A DNA stretch of 64,000 nucleotides from Acanthosepion esculentum. Lineage: Eukaryota; Mollusca; Cephalopoda; Sepiida; Sepiidae. Positions within the stretch are counted from its first letter, which is position 1, and each line of letters opens with the position of its first letter. This document shows, piece after piece, positions 47,085 to 58,299 of the stretch. A program made the position numbers and the translations under genes. Location of the stretch: NCBI GenBank assembly GCA_964036315.1, contig OZ038495.1:25613190-25677189 (forward strand), written 5' to 3'. Under the pieces are notes generated by a model that worked only from the letters and a program-made list of their open reading frames with translations, ran no database searches and was not told the origin of the DNA.

Positions 47085-47195
47085 GCTGATTATTTCATAG
47101 ACACATGCTGATTGGTTGAACGTTATCGTTTGATTAAGGAACTATAATCACCTAAAGGGGATAAGAACACACGTTCACCCACAGGAAGACGGTGT
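47085..47195 (+). promoter_or_regulatory. proximal copy of the duplicated element, candidate promoter of SLC22 gene 3
   Basis: Carries gctgattggttgaa (47108-47121), ttatcgtttga, actataat and cacgttcaccc, ending about 90 bases before the ATG at 47281. Position and CCAAT-type box fit a core promoter, but no start site can be shown from sequence alone. Confidence 0.4.
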
Positions 47196-47280
47196 TTGTA
47201 TTAATTAAATAAGGTATCCATCTACAAATGCGCCATTTCGTGATTTTTAGCAAGAAGGGAAAATAAATCTGAAGAAAATT

Positions 47281-47423
47281 ATGAAGTACGAAGAAGCGAT
47301 AAAAGCTGTTGGTGGATGTGGACGTTATCAAATATTTATTCTTAATTTATTGTATATTGCCACGATTTTTGATGGATTACAGGTCGGCAGCATGGTTTTC
47401 ATCGTTCCTGGAATTAAACACAG
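47281..47423 (+). CDS. SLC22-family transporter (gene 3), first coding exon
   Basis: Starts at ATG 47281 and reads MKYEEAIKAVGGCGRYQIFI, followed by TM1 and ending FIVPGIKH. Organic cation/anion transporters begin in this way: a short cytoplasmic segment with an acidic pair and a GxxGRYQ/FQ motif, then TM1. The upstream context (gaaaattATG) and the absence of another in-frame Met make this the likely start. The donor is ag|gtaaaa at 47424. It is 143 nt, phase 2, and joins 54196 as H-R-CAIPG. The encoded protein would be a plasma-membrane transporter of small organic ions; the substrate is unknown. Confidence 0.85.
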
Positions 47424-47777
47424 GTAAAATTATCTCCAAATTTATTTTTATTTACCATTTCACATATAATTTAAAAAGTATTTTTGAAACTTTGATCAAA
47501 TCGCATAATATACACTTTACAACACATGCAGACATGTCAATAAGTTCGTAGCCTATTGGAGAAAAAATATTTATTTTCAATAACAAATACAGAATTTACA
47601 CTCTTAGACAAAAAAAAATTAAAAAACAGATACACATCGACCCAAATAAAATAAACACCTATGGGCAGTTATAATACAATAATACAGAGTTAATAATAAC
47701 CTTCTCCATGTGTGACAGCGCCAATGAAATTGAATAAACTGAATCCAGTACTTGTTTTTTTATTCTTATTACTTTTT

Positions 47778-47901
47778 AGTATGTACCTCCACGAGATCGC
47801 TAAAAAAAAGAGCATAGCATGATTAAAAAGACGCCAAACTTGACGAAAACAAAATTTTATCGTCTAAATGTTTATGTTATTATGAAGAGGAAAGACCAAA
47901 G
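47778..47901. repeat. left arm of a long inverted repeat (partner 49592-49714)
   Basis: About 120 bases, roughly 90 percent complementary to 49592-49714. Shared text includes gcatagcatgat, gacgccaaac and gacgaaaacaaaattttatcg. Similarity fades inward over the next 60 or so bases. It may be the terminal inverted repeats of a non-autonomous DNA element of about 1.9 kb, or an inverted duplication. Confidence 0.75.
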
Positions 47902-48959
47902 TTTATTTTAATTATTTTTTTTAATTTTTCCTTCTTTTTAGAACATTCTAAATTTTGATTAAAAATAACCTTGTTTCTCTTTGTATCACCGGAACTAGTA
48001 AAATAACATATACAATTTTTAGCCTGTTTTTTTTTAATGACACATTAATTTTGAAAATGTTGCAAAAATAATAATAATTGTCTGATGTTAATGAAACTTT
48101 CAGAAACTATTCACAGATGATCGAAATTATTAAAATTATGTTTCTTTTTATTAAAGTCATGGCAGAATATATTTATATATTTATTACCCCCACCACATAA
48201 CTAATCTTATGAAAACTCTAGAAATTCGATCGAGTCCACTTTAGTGAACTACAATAATTAAAAGCACAAGGCTTTGAGGAATGCAAACCATGTTTTTTGT
48301 TTTTAATCGGACCCCCCCCCCACCTGAAAATCAGCTCTGAATTGTAACATACAAAACTCAATAAACAAAGTTATTATTTAATTTCAAATGCTTTTATTTG
48401 TTTTTACGAATATGGACAAGGTTTACTGAAAGCAAAAAGTTTTTCAATGAAAAATGAATTTTTAATACAATTATTTGTTATTTCTTTAATTATAATAGAT
48501 TTTTACATTTAAGTTGTTAAAATATAATAAAATTAGTTAAAAGCCGCATCCGCTTTCATAAGTGTCCTTATGAGATAGATCTTTTTTAGCGCATTGTAAA
48601 TTGTATCGTTTTGACTAATCAGAAGACCCGCAGTAATTAAGAAATGTAATTTTGTGTTTATAATCGGGCTGTAATTATAAAGTACGGAAGACCAACTAGA
48701 ATACAATTAAGTTGCCTTATTTGAGTTAAGCATTGTTCTCCGCTGTTAAGGCATTTACTTTTGCGAAACACGGGTGAAGTTAATTTGATTTTTCAATTTC
48801 AACTGAGAAGGGTACCTACAAGTATCACTATCATCTTATGAAATTTATATGATCTTATTTTTATATTAATCTCATTTATGACATTTTTCCATAAATGAAA
48901 TATGAAAAATTAAGAGTAAAATGAATGGAAAAACAAATAACACAGTAAAATGTAGTAAA

Positions 48960-48989
48960 TGTACATAAAATTATAATATTTTATGTACA
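48960..48989. repeat. 12-bp-arm palindrome
   Basis: tgtacataaaat and attttatgtaca separated by 6 bases. Confidence 0.85.
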
Positions 48990-48997
48990 CTTCTGAT

Positions 48998-49053
48998 AAA
49001 ATTTCATAAGAAAGGTACCTATAAATTAATTAGATACCTTTCTTATGAAATTT
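48998..49053. repeat. 22-bp-arm hairpin with one mismatch
   Basis: Arms 48998-49019 and 49032-49053 (aaatttcataagaaaggta...), with a 12-base loop. The arm motif cttatgaaattt also occurs once more near 48836. Confidence 0.85.
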
Positions 49054-49591
49054 AATCTCACTCTTAACAGTCTTATTTTAATTTCTTTATAATATATTTT
49101 CCATAAAGCATCCCAAACGTAAAGATGAAAGCTAAGTACAAAAAAAAACTAGAACGCTGAAAGTTTTCCTTCAAAATAACGAGGTAAATAATTTGTTCAC
49201 TTAAATGTAAATAACTTCTCTCCTTCGGGAGAAGGAATTATCCTGACGTAATCCGTCAATATGTCATTTATCACCTGTCAAGTGACGCGACAGTTTATGA
49301 CCTGCTTTGTTTTATTTTCAAATTACACCTTTTCGGCTAAGTCAACCTTTGTTCAAAATATTTTAAATAAACATTATAATTTCTGATTTTCTTAAAATAA
49401 GTTTTGAAAAAATGATAATTGATTTTTAAAAGAATTTCAAACTGAGATTTTCATTTTTTTATAAAATGGAAAAAAATGGTTGCCATGATCGATTATCTGA
49501 CAATTTTGCTGACTCAAAAAGAACAAGATTTTTAACGAAAATTTCGGACGTGCTAGGAACGATTAAAAAATGTAAACAAATACCCCCAAAA

Positions 49592-49714
49592 TACTTTGAT
49601 CTTTCCTCTTAATAATAACAAACATTCAGACGATAAAATTTTGTTTTCGTCATGTTTGGCGTCTTTTTCATCATGCTATGCTCTTTTTTAGCGATCTCGT
49701 GGGGGTACCTACTT
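49592..49714. repeat. right arm of the long inverted repeat (partner 47778-47901)
   Basis: See the left arm. It ends next to a CA microsatellite at 49750. Confidence 0.75.
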
Positions 49715-49748
49715 TTTGGTAAGGGTGACAAGACTTTCTGACCACCCG

Positions 49749-49749
<1 letters not shown>

Positions 49750-49795
<46 letters not shown>

Positions 49796-49801
49796 CACAT
49801 C

Positions 49802-49836
<35 letters not shown>

Positions 49837-49878
49837 GCAGATATGTAGATAGATAAAGGTACATATAAATAATCATAG

Positions 49879-49921
<43 letters not shown>
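49750..49921. repeat. (CA)n, (GA)n and (AT)n microsatellites
   Basis: CA at 49750-49799, GA at 49820-49836, AT at 49884-49921. The last abuts the 5' end of a LINE. Confidence 0.9.
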
Positions 49922-49923
<2 letters not shown>

Positions 49924-52920
49924 TTGTTGGCGTTCTCTCTGAGTCTACGGGGTTTTCTTTGAACTACATTTTTGTTAAGTTTGACTTTTTTTTACCGTCT
50001 TTCTTGCGTTTTTTAGGACTGTTTTGATTTTTTTCTTTTTCGTTTTTTTACTCTCTCCTTTTTTTATTTTTTCCCTTTAATTTTGCTCTTTTTCTTTTAT
50101 TGTGTGCTTTCTTTTTTGTTTACTTTTAAATTCTCTTATAAATATATTTTCGCTTTTTATTTTGTAACCCCTGCCAGACTTTCTGTTTATTTTTCTACGA
50201 CAGACTTTAATTTTTTCCTTACGTGTTACTTCTTTATTTATTCTTTCCTTTTAAATATCCTGTAGGTTTTCCGTGTTTTATTTGTTTAAATTTTTCTGTG
50301 CCATATTTGTTTTAATCTTTGTATTTATATTGTCTAATCTGTTCATTTATTTTTGTTTATTTGTTATCGGTTTGACTCGTTCTTAGCGTCAGCCATTTTG
50401 GTTTTGTGATAAGCTTTGTGTATTTTTGTTTCATATTTTCTTTGTATAACGTTTTCCTTTTTCTTTGTATAATGTTTCGTCTTATTGTTTCTTCTTGTCT
50501 GTCGCCTATTTTTTGTACGTCCTTCTGTTTTGTGTTTTCTTTTATTTCATTTGTTGTTTCGCCTTTAGGCGAACTTTGTTCTTTTGTTTCTCGTCTATTT
50601 TTGTACGTTTTAAACTTGTCTCACCTTTAGGCGAATTTTATCCATCTGTCTCTCGTCAATATACGAGGTCACTCCTCAGGTTATGGGGGAACACCTGACA
50701 GCTTTCTTGTCCCAGTACGGAGTAATTCTGGGTGCTTCTTGCGATAGCCTGACTGGGGGATGGAGTTTCAACATTATGTTGGATCGTAAAGGCTTCATCT
50801 CCATCTCCAACTCTCTGGATGTTGGCGGCCTGACGCTGCCGGTCATAGTGACCGGCTGTAAACCTGTTTGTTGGAAGTGTGGAGAGACTGGTCACCTCCC
50901 CTCTTCCTGCCCGGAGAAGAAGGCCTCTGGAAGTCAGGCCCCAATCGACCAAACTCCCCTTCTGGCCGCGTCTTTGAAATCCGCATCGTCTGTAATTGAC
51001 ATGCCAATTTCCGGGACTGGAGGGTTTAAACCCCCGGTTGGGCCTACACCTAAGCCCTCATTCCCCGAAGTGCCTTCTCCCGCTGCAAGTGCAGTTGTGG
51101 ATGAGGGGAGGGGGAATGGCATGTTGCTAGCAGGGCCAGAGGGAAGCGCCAGACAGCTGGTCCTTAGTCCTCTGAAGCCCCCGAGACAAAAGGTACTAAC
51201 AATCCCACTCCCTCTGTCAACAGTAAGGGCGACGCACCGGCCTCAATGCCGACTCGAAAAGATATTAAAAAATACGATCCCGGTTTTGAAAAGACGGAGA
51301 AAATTAAAGAACTTAAACAAAACTTAGACCACCAAAAGATGACAAAATCCCCCTCGTTAAGAAAGCACTCCCCTCCAACTTTCAGCACTGTCTCCCCAAC
51401 CCTCTACCTCCATTCAGCCCAAGACCGTCTCTATAAAGAAGGCCACTCCCTCCACAACCTCTGACCCATCACTTTCTTCCCATCCCTCAACCCTTCTTTG
51501 TAGAGAGAAGTCCTTACCTGCCACTCCATCCACATCTTTTTCCCATCCCTCAACCCTGCTCAGTAGAGACTCCAGCCCTTTTAGGCAAACTTATACACCT
51601 CGTCACCCTCCACTCCTTCTCCCATTAAAAGCTCTGAAATGCCCCCTCCCCAAAACAAAAGGCACAGAGTCCCCACACAAGACTTAACCAGTCATGGAAA
51701 AAACAAAACACATTTTTAACTCAGGTGAAGACGTGAGTAAAATATCCCCTGTCCAAGCAGAAAAGGCTCGTGACTACGGGAACACAATAATAGCCTCTTT
51801 TAAAATGTCCCCGCCTATCTTAATTGTTCAAAATGATAAATTGAAAAAAATGAAGGAATTTTGTGCTGGGATGGCCCCGGGTTTTGTTCCCCCTCCCTTT
51901 ATAGAGCGTAAAAATTGACTTTCCCTTGGGATATAGACGGCCTCTCCCAAGACGGCACCATCAAGACTGAGATGGGCCACGGGTCGATGGTAGAAGCGTT
52001 CGGTATCCTTACCCCGTCCATGTTCAATTCAAGAAAGCAACCCTAATTGGTTAGATAAATGTGTCTCTGTTTAGCTAGTATAAATATCCGAGGCCTGAGT
52101 TCGGAGTCTCGCAGTGCGAGGTTCTCTCGCGACCTTCAGCGCCTTGGGGTGAATGTTTGTTGCATGCAAGTGACCAGGTTTTCTTCTCTTGACCGTGAGG
52201 ACATACTGTCTAAGGGGTTCTCCCTTTATTCAGCATGTTTTGATGGTCGTTCGAGAGGTGCCTCTTGTCTGGTGATCAAATTTTTGAAGACTGCGTATAC
52301 TCTTGTCTTCGCAGATCCGGCGGGCAGGCTTTGCGTGCTGGATGTTACCATAAAGGATAAGGCTCTGCGTCTCATTGGGGTTTATGCGCTGAATATCCAT
52401 GCTGAGCGGCCTGCTTCGTTTCGGCGGATCGAGCCGTTCTTGACGACATCTCGTCGGGTAGTTTTAGCGGGGGATTGGAATGCCGTCCTTGACCCCGATG
52501 TAGATCGTATATGGCTAATTTCGGATACTGACAACTAGTACGTGAAACCATTTCGGGACTTTATCGACAGGTTTGATATTGTCGATAAGTACCGGAATGA
52601 GCACCCTCGGGAGGTAGTTTGGACTTGGACAAATAGTGGCAACGCGGCTCCTGGGACGCTTGCTAGCTACCTCGACCGAGTCTTAGTTAGGAGGGTAGTA
52701 GTGCTCTTAGGGTGTCCAAGTTTACATATTATAGTTTATTCGGATAATGGCCTTGTCCGGGTCCGTGTAAACTTAGTTAAGCCTAAGGTTAGGTTGGCTG
52801 GCTACTGGAAATTAAACTGCTCACTATTTGGTGAGCAGGATTTCCGGGACCAGCTGCTACTAATGATACAGAGGGAATTGGCGGGAGCGGTTTTAGGGAA
52901 CGCCTGGGTTGAAATGCCTC
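49922..52920 (+). mobile_element. L1/Tx1-like LINE, copy 2 (5' region, CCHC ORF1, endonuclease)
   Basis: A T-rich leader (49922-50640, with a duplicated phrase around tttaggcgaa) precedes ORF1. The open frame 50683-51327 carries a zinc knuckle (CWKCGETGHLPSSC, CX2CX4HX4C, about residues 64-77) and a Pro/Ser-rich tail. This is typical of ORF1 in L1/Tx1-like elements and is not a host gene. ORF2 starts at 52059 (MCLCLASINIRGLSSESRSA) and encodes the endonuclease (LCVLDVTIKDKALRLIGVYA, GDWNAVLDPDVDRI). The active-site Glu of the CxQET box is Val (CMQVT). RT is absent: the copy stops at 52920 where a mariner piece begins. Confidence 0.8.
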
Positions 52921-53280
52921 AATAACGATGAGGCATCACTCACCTGGCTGGTGATTCGGGGTAACGTTGTTATGGAGAGGTTCAATTTCTGCGCGAAATG
53001 ACGAATAGAGGCGTTTGGATTTTCGGTCACATTCTCGTGCACTGCAGCAATGTTTTCAGCTGAATGGCGTAAACGAGCACGCAGTGGTGTTATCACATCT
53101 GCCACCGAAATTACGAACAATTTTTCTAATTGCACTCTCGGTTGGTCGATTATGTTGACCAAAAACATCGCGAAGTGCACGACATGCATTTCTGTTGGAA
53201 TTTCCATTTTCGTAATAGGCTTCGATAACTTTAACACGTTGTTTGGTTGTTAATCTTTCCATGGTTGAAATTGTCAAAGA
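52915..53280 (-). mobile_element. Tc1/mariner-superfamily transposase, N-terminal fossil
   Basis: The minus strand 53277-53056 reads MERLTTKQRVKVIEAYYENG and FGQHNRPTESAIRKIVRNFG, a helix-turn-helix DNA-binding start. In another frame 53237-52893 gives SAENIAAVHENVTENPNASI and RHFAQKLNLS, the second HTH. The catalytic domain is missing. It directly abuts the truncated LINE copy 2. Confidence 0.8.
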
Positions 53281-53525
53281 CTTAAGTTGTTAAATCTGAA
53301 AGAAAAAGATCATTAGACCCTTAAACTTAATTCATATTTAAAATCGATCCAAGTTATTAGAACACCTTTACATTGGAACAGCTTATATATCAAGGGGATA
53401 TAATCTATATCCAACAAACCAAGTATTGAGTATAAAATGATGTGAGCGATGAATGTATTCTTTCGATTGAAGAAACAATATTGTGAATATATTTTTGTTT
53501 CTGGACAATTCGTTTTTCGGTGACA
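53281..53525. other. AT-rich intron sequence
   Basis: Nothing recognised. Confidence 0.4.
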
Positions 53526-53672
53526 TTTTTTCCTCCATGTTCTAATTTTTACCTCCAGGTTCTGATTTTTACCTCCAGGTTCTGATTTTTTCCTCCAGGT
53601 TCTGATTTTTTCCTCCAGGTTTTTGATTTTTACCTCCAGGTTCTGATTTTTTCCTCCAGGTTCTGATTTTTT
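53526..53672. repeat. T-rich minisatellite, about 21-bp unit
   Basis: About seven units of tttttacctccaggttctga with small changes (acctcc/tcctcc). Confidence 0.9.
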
Positions 53673-54195
53673 GCCTTTTTGCTCATGATTTTCAAACCGA
53701 AAATTTCAATTAAATTGTTTTTTGAAGAAAATAGAATAAACCGTACTTCGTTTTATTCATCAATGTTTCGCTTATACTTTTTCCTTATTATTCAACCGAT
53801 TCGCAATTTTTTATTGTTTCGATAGATTTTATTCTTAGAGACAAATAGATTATCCCTTATCTTACTAAAGAACACGATACAAACTGGGAATTTGGAAAAC
53901 CCCGAAGGCGATAGAATTAGTAAAAGCATCAAGAATTCCGAGGAGAGGGTTTGAGTAATGAGGAGACTAGTTGCCACTTAATCTCCATTGAAACCAACAT
54001 TTAATACTGCTAGGAAAACACAATGTATACAATACATAAGAATAATCATATCTACAAAAAATCATAAGGAAATTAATTATTGAGCAATATTATTATTGCT
54101 ATTATTAATATTATTGTTGTTGTTCTTGTTGTAAATTAAATATATTTATAATTCTTCACGCTATTATAAAAATATATTTTCATTTTTCGTCAAAG
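53673..54195 (+). other. end of intron 1 of SLC22 gene 3
   Basis: AT-rich with an ATT/GTT-rich patch at 54085-54135. No other feature is seen. The acceptor at 54191-54195 is cgtcaaag, with a modest pyrimidine tract. Confidence 0.5.
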
Positions 54196-54418
54196 GTGTG
54201 CTATTCCTGGTTTAACAAACGACACTTACAAAGTGCAAAGCAAAGCCCACGCTGAGCTTATCAAAGAATACATTCCTGAAGATATAGTGGATGGGAAACC
54301 AGTGTACAGTAGCTGCCATCTTTATGCTAACAAGAGTGTCCTAGGAAACCAGACACTGACTAATTGTGCTTCCTGGGTTTATGACGAATCACTATTTCAA
54401 TCATCGATGACCAGTGAT
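54196..54418 (+). CDS. SLC22-family transporter (gene 3), extracellular-loop exon
   Basis: Encodes the large extracellular loop between TM1 and TM2, diagnostic of SLC22. In frame with exon 1 it reads R-CAIPGLTNDTYKV, a variable middle, then NQTLTNCASWVYDESLFQSS. The loop keeps three cysteines and several N-glycosylation sequons (NDT, NKS, NQT). The C-x-x-W-x-YD-x-x-x-F pattern before the next exon is the classic organic cation transporter loop end. The exon is 223 nt and ends in phase 0 at GAT|gtaagt. Confidence 0.9.
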
Positions 54419-55177
54419 GTAAGTATGTTTGATACATATGTTTGTCATAGATGAGACCCTAATTAACCTACTAAACCGTATGATTTTCTATTCTTCTCCA
54501 TAATCTGTATGTTACATCGTACCGCAAGTCTTTTTCAAAACAGTCAAAATATCTCAACTTATATAAAATATTAATATTTCTAAAGTCAATCACTGTCAAG
54601 ACTTGTTGATGTGATGTTACTAAAACTTGGATTATCCGCTTGAATATTAATTATTATTTGTTTTTAAAAAAGGAGACACGTTAGATGAAAATTGTTTTAA
54701 AGACAAATGATAGATTCAGTATGGTAACTGAAATTACTAAGTAACTAATATTTCATATTTCTAAGGTAACTAATATTTCTTCTGTCTCAAATATCTAATA
54801 TTTTTTTCTTGTGGTTGAGATAGTTGTATATTTTGTACCGTTTGTTTCCAACTTAGAAGACTAGGGCTACACGACTATTTTGCCGCTTTATGCAAAAGTT
54901 TTGCAACGTTTCTGAAGTGCTTAGTTGATGAGTGTCTTCCATTGGCTATACATAAATATATTCTGATAGATAACACACAATATATAATCACAAACATAGG
55001 CTGATTTTATGTAATACATATGTTTATACACTAATTTTCTACAGGATATGCGCTAATATCATTTTATAATACAAATAAAACATTACACCTTAAATCTTGA
55101 TTTAACTAACTGATGTTGAAAAAAGTCTGTAAATCGTGCGTACGTCAGCAGTCGGGCGCATAATGATTTAAGTTTGT

Positions 55178-55292
55178 TTCCACCTCTCTCTTTCCACCTC
55201 TCTCTTTCCACCTCTCTCTTTCCACCTCTTCCTCTTTCCACCTCTTCCTCTTTCCACGTCTTCCTCTTTCCACTCCTCCTTCTTTCCACCCA
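55178..55292. repeat. pyrimidine-rich minisatellite, 15- to 18-bp unit
   Basis: Tandem units ctctctttccacct, then cttcctctttccacct, then variants. The minus-strand frame rich in Glu/Arg/Lys is its translation. Confidence 0.9.
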
Positions 55293-55554
55293 TCTCTGAT
55301 TATTTATACTGAAGCTTTCTTTAAACGAACAATATTTTATACATTTAAAAAATTGCTATATTTAAAAAAAGAATTTTTCAAGTGAATAGGAATTAAAAAT
55401 ATTTTTTGGCATATTAAAAGAATATTTTTAAGTTAATCTAATTTTAAAAAATATTTTAAGTGAATAAGATTTAAAAATACGAGTTGTTTATGCAGTAAGT
55501 ATTTTTATTTCAACTTTCTTCAAACAATTTTTTCGGTGTTTTATAACCTGAACC

Positions 55555-57775
55555 GTGATGGGTCATGGGTAGTCTAGTCGGTAATGAGAATGGAGCCCAA
55601 CGGGAGAAACTAGAAAACAACCGGACTACATAACTATCAACAAAAAGATTCAGGAATGCAATGGTTCACTGCAAAACCTACCCAAGTGCCGAATGCGGAA
55701 GCGACCATCGCCCTGTTATATGTAAACTAAGAGTGAAACTACTGAAGCTGAAGAAGCCTAAAGCAGCACCCAAATTGCAATAGACTAACTCCTGAGCAAT
55801 CCGTACCTGAAAGAAAAATATATGGACAGTGTGAAAAGAAGATACAAAGGACACAATGGAAAGGGAAACTCGAGATGGGACACACTAAGAGAAGCTTTAG
55901 TGACATCAGCAAATGATATCATCCTAAAGGAGAATGGACGAAGAAGAAAAAACGAATGGATGACCGATGAGATTCTCGACATGATGCAAAAAAGACAGAA
56001 AAGTCTGCCAAGATACGGAACGGAATACAGTAAACTACACAACGAAATAAGGACCAAATACAGGCAGGCTAGAGAATTGTGGCTAAAAAAAATAGAGAGA
56101 TTGAGTACCACCAATAAAGGGGATATGCATAAACAAATAAGGGAACTAACAGGACAAAAACGTACTCGTCAATAGACTGCATAAAATCAAAGGATGGAAC
56201 GCTCATATTAGAGAAAGAAAAAAATTCTTCAGCGCTGGAGCGAATATATTGGAGAACTCTTCCACGACGAAAGAGAACAACCGGCAGTACACTAGAACTA
56301 CCGACGGGTCTGAAATTCTAAAAGCCGAAATAGAAGCTGCACTGGCCAAATTGAACAAAAACAAGGCGGCAGGGCCAAACGGAATTGTAACAGAAACGCT
56401 GACAGCCTTAGATGATTTTTACATAGATAAGATTACAGAAATAATAAATGAAATCTACAACAGTGGTAATATACCGGAAAAATTCAGCAGGTCTATTATC
56501 ATAGCACTGCCTAAGAAACCAGACGCGAACGAATGTTAACTCCACCGAACAATTAGCCTAATGAGCCACATAACAAAACTCATCATCCGTATTCTGACCA
56601 GAGATAGGACAAGAACAGTGCGGGTTCGTTAAACACACCGGAACAAGGAACGCGATCATCATGTTATCAGAAAGAGAAATACAAATGCAGAAGGACGTGC
56701 ACCTATGTTTTATAGACTACGCAAAGGTGTTCGACAAAGTACGCCACAAAAATCTGTTGGAACTGATCAGCAACCTTGATATATTTGGGAAAGATATTAG
56801 AATAATCAAGAACCTATACTGGCAGCAAACGGCCTGCATACGGATAGAAAATGAGTTCAGCAAATATACAAAAACAGAAAGGGACGTAAGGCAAGGATGT
56901 GTCTTCTCACCGGACTTATTCGACCTATACAGCGAGGCAATTCTGAGAGAATAAGGTGTCCTACCAGGATTCATTATTGGCGGTCACAATCTTAACAGCC
57001 TAAGATACGCATATGACACAGTGCTGATAACAGATACGGAAAGGAAATTACAAAATCTCCTACAGAAGGTAGCGAAGGAGAGCAAGAAGGGTCTAAGCAT
57101 AAACTACAAGGATAGAATGCATGCTTATCAGCAAAAAGATGAGCCCGAAATGCGATTTACAGGTCGTGGACACTAAAATCAAGCAGGTGTGGAAATTTAA
57201 ATATCTGGGAAGTGTTCTGACAGAGGACGGTATGTGCGACGCTGAAGACGCATTGGGATGACCAAAAACGCATTCCAAAATCTAGGCAGGGAAACAGGAG
57301 GATTTCGTTGGTAACAAAGAAAAGACTGCTACGTGATATCTGTCCTCCCTTACGGGAGCGAATGTTGAACTGTCTATTCAAAGATGAAGAAGAGACTCGA
57401 GGCAACGGAGGTATGGTTCTACAGAAGGATGCTAAGGATACCATGGACCGAACATGTGAACAACAATGAGGTTTTGGAGAGGATACAAACAAAGAGGAAT
57501 CTTATACTTAACACATGGAAGAGACAGATGAAATTTCTGAGACACGTAATGAGAAAGGCTTGGAGAATCTGATACTCACATGGTGGATAGAGGGAAAGAG
57601 AGTCAAGGGAAAGCAACGTGTGACATATTTAGCAGGATGATAGAACAGGGTGTGGGAGAAGTAGCAAAAGGACAAAACATATTGAGAACTACAAGGGATA
57701 GGGAGAAGTGGAGAGCCATGATCGCCTACGCCCTGAAGAGACACGGCACATAAAAGAAGAAGAACTGCCTAATGC
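55555..57775 (+). mobile_element. RTE/BovB-like LINE, nearly full ORF2 but decayed
   Basis: Starts in the endonuclease end (RNAMVHCKTYPSAECGSDHR-type text at 55645-55710), then the linker (55822-56175). The RT entry at 56249-56539 reads KLNKNKAAGPNGIVTETLTA and IPEKFSRSIIIALPKKPDAN, followed by the palm at 56661-56954 with CFIDYAKVFDKVRHKNLLEL and RDVRQGCVFSPDLFDLY. At 57000 the catalytic box reads YAYDTVLI in place of YADD. The C-terminal region runs to 57740. The tail is GAAGAA-type. Many frameshifts; it is inactive. Confidence 0.85.
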
Positions 57776-57845
57776 TCTGCCCGAATCAGGTAAAAAAATA
57801 AGATTTGCGTCAAAAATTAATAAAACTAATAGGTACCGATTACAT

Positions 57846-58047
57846 CAGTGGTTTTCAACCAGGGTTCCGAGGAACCCTAGCGTTCCGCCAGTAAAGCCCA
57901 GGAGTTCCGCAAGAAGTTACACAAGTACTATGATTGACAGTAATTTTTTTTTTTTTGCATAAGACAATTAATTTATTACAGGAGTTCCTCGAGCCACTGG
58001 AATGTTTCCTTGTGGTTCCGCTCCAGCAAAAAGGTTGAAAACCACTG
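57846..58047. mobile_element. hAT-type MITE with 8-bp target duplication
   Basis: A 202-bp non-coding element with terminal inverted repeats cagtggttttcaacc and ggttgaaaaccactg, the classic hAT end sequence. It is flanked by a perfect 8-bp direct repeat GATTACAT (57838-57845, 58048-58055). It is non-autonomous. It lies 70 bases after the LINE 3' end. Confidence 0.92.
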
Positions 58048-58169
58048 GATTACATATTAGGCAGATCAACAAATAATATGACTTAGTTAAATGTCTTTAA
58101 AATTAAAATATTATTAATCCAAAATTTAATTTTAATTTGCGGCTTTATACTAATCAATGTACACATATA

Positions 58170-58172
<3 letters not shown>

Positions 58173-58247
<75 letters not shown>
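58173..58247. repeat. (AT)n microsatellite
   Basis: About 35 AT units. Confidence 0.95.
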
Positions 58248-58250
<3 letters not shown>

Positions 58251-58299
58251 TCATATGCAAGTACACATACATATACAAATCATATATTATTATTATCAT

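Larger units (their letters stand above)
47424..54195 (+). other. intron 1 of SLC22 gene 3
   Basis: A 6.8 kb intron. It contains a 120-bp inverted repeat pair, two short hairpins, an L1/Tx1-like LINE copy, a mariner N-terminal fossil and a 21-bp minisatellite, each listed separately. 47905-48955 and 49054-49590 are AT-rich with nothing recognised, apart from a C12 run at 48309. Confidence 0.7.

Noticed and set aside
50083..50698. Phe/Leu-rich open frames resembling membrane proteins
   Set aside because: They come from a T-rich leader upstream of the LINE ORF1, with several overlapping frames and no conserved motif.
50683..51327. 214-codon open frame with a CCHC zinc knuckle as a possible host zinc-finger gene
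   Set aside because: It lies directly upstream of a LINE endonuclease, and its tail aligns with sequence preceding the other LINE copy at 40560-41370, so it is ORF1 of an L1/Tx1-like element.
53526..53672. CRISPR-like array
   Set aside because: The units are contiguous with no unique spacers; it is a minisatellite in an animal intron.
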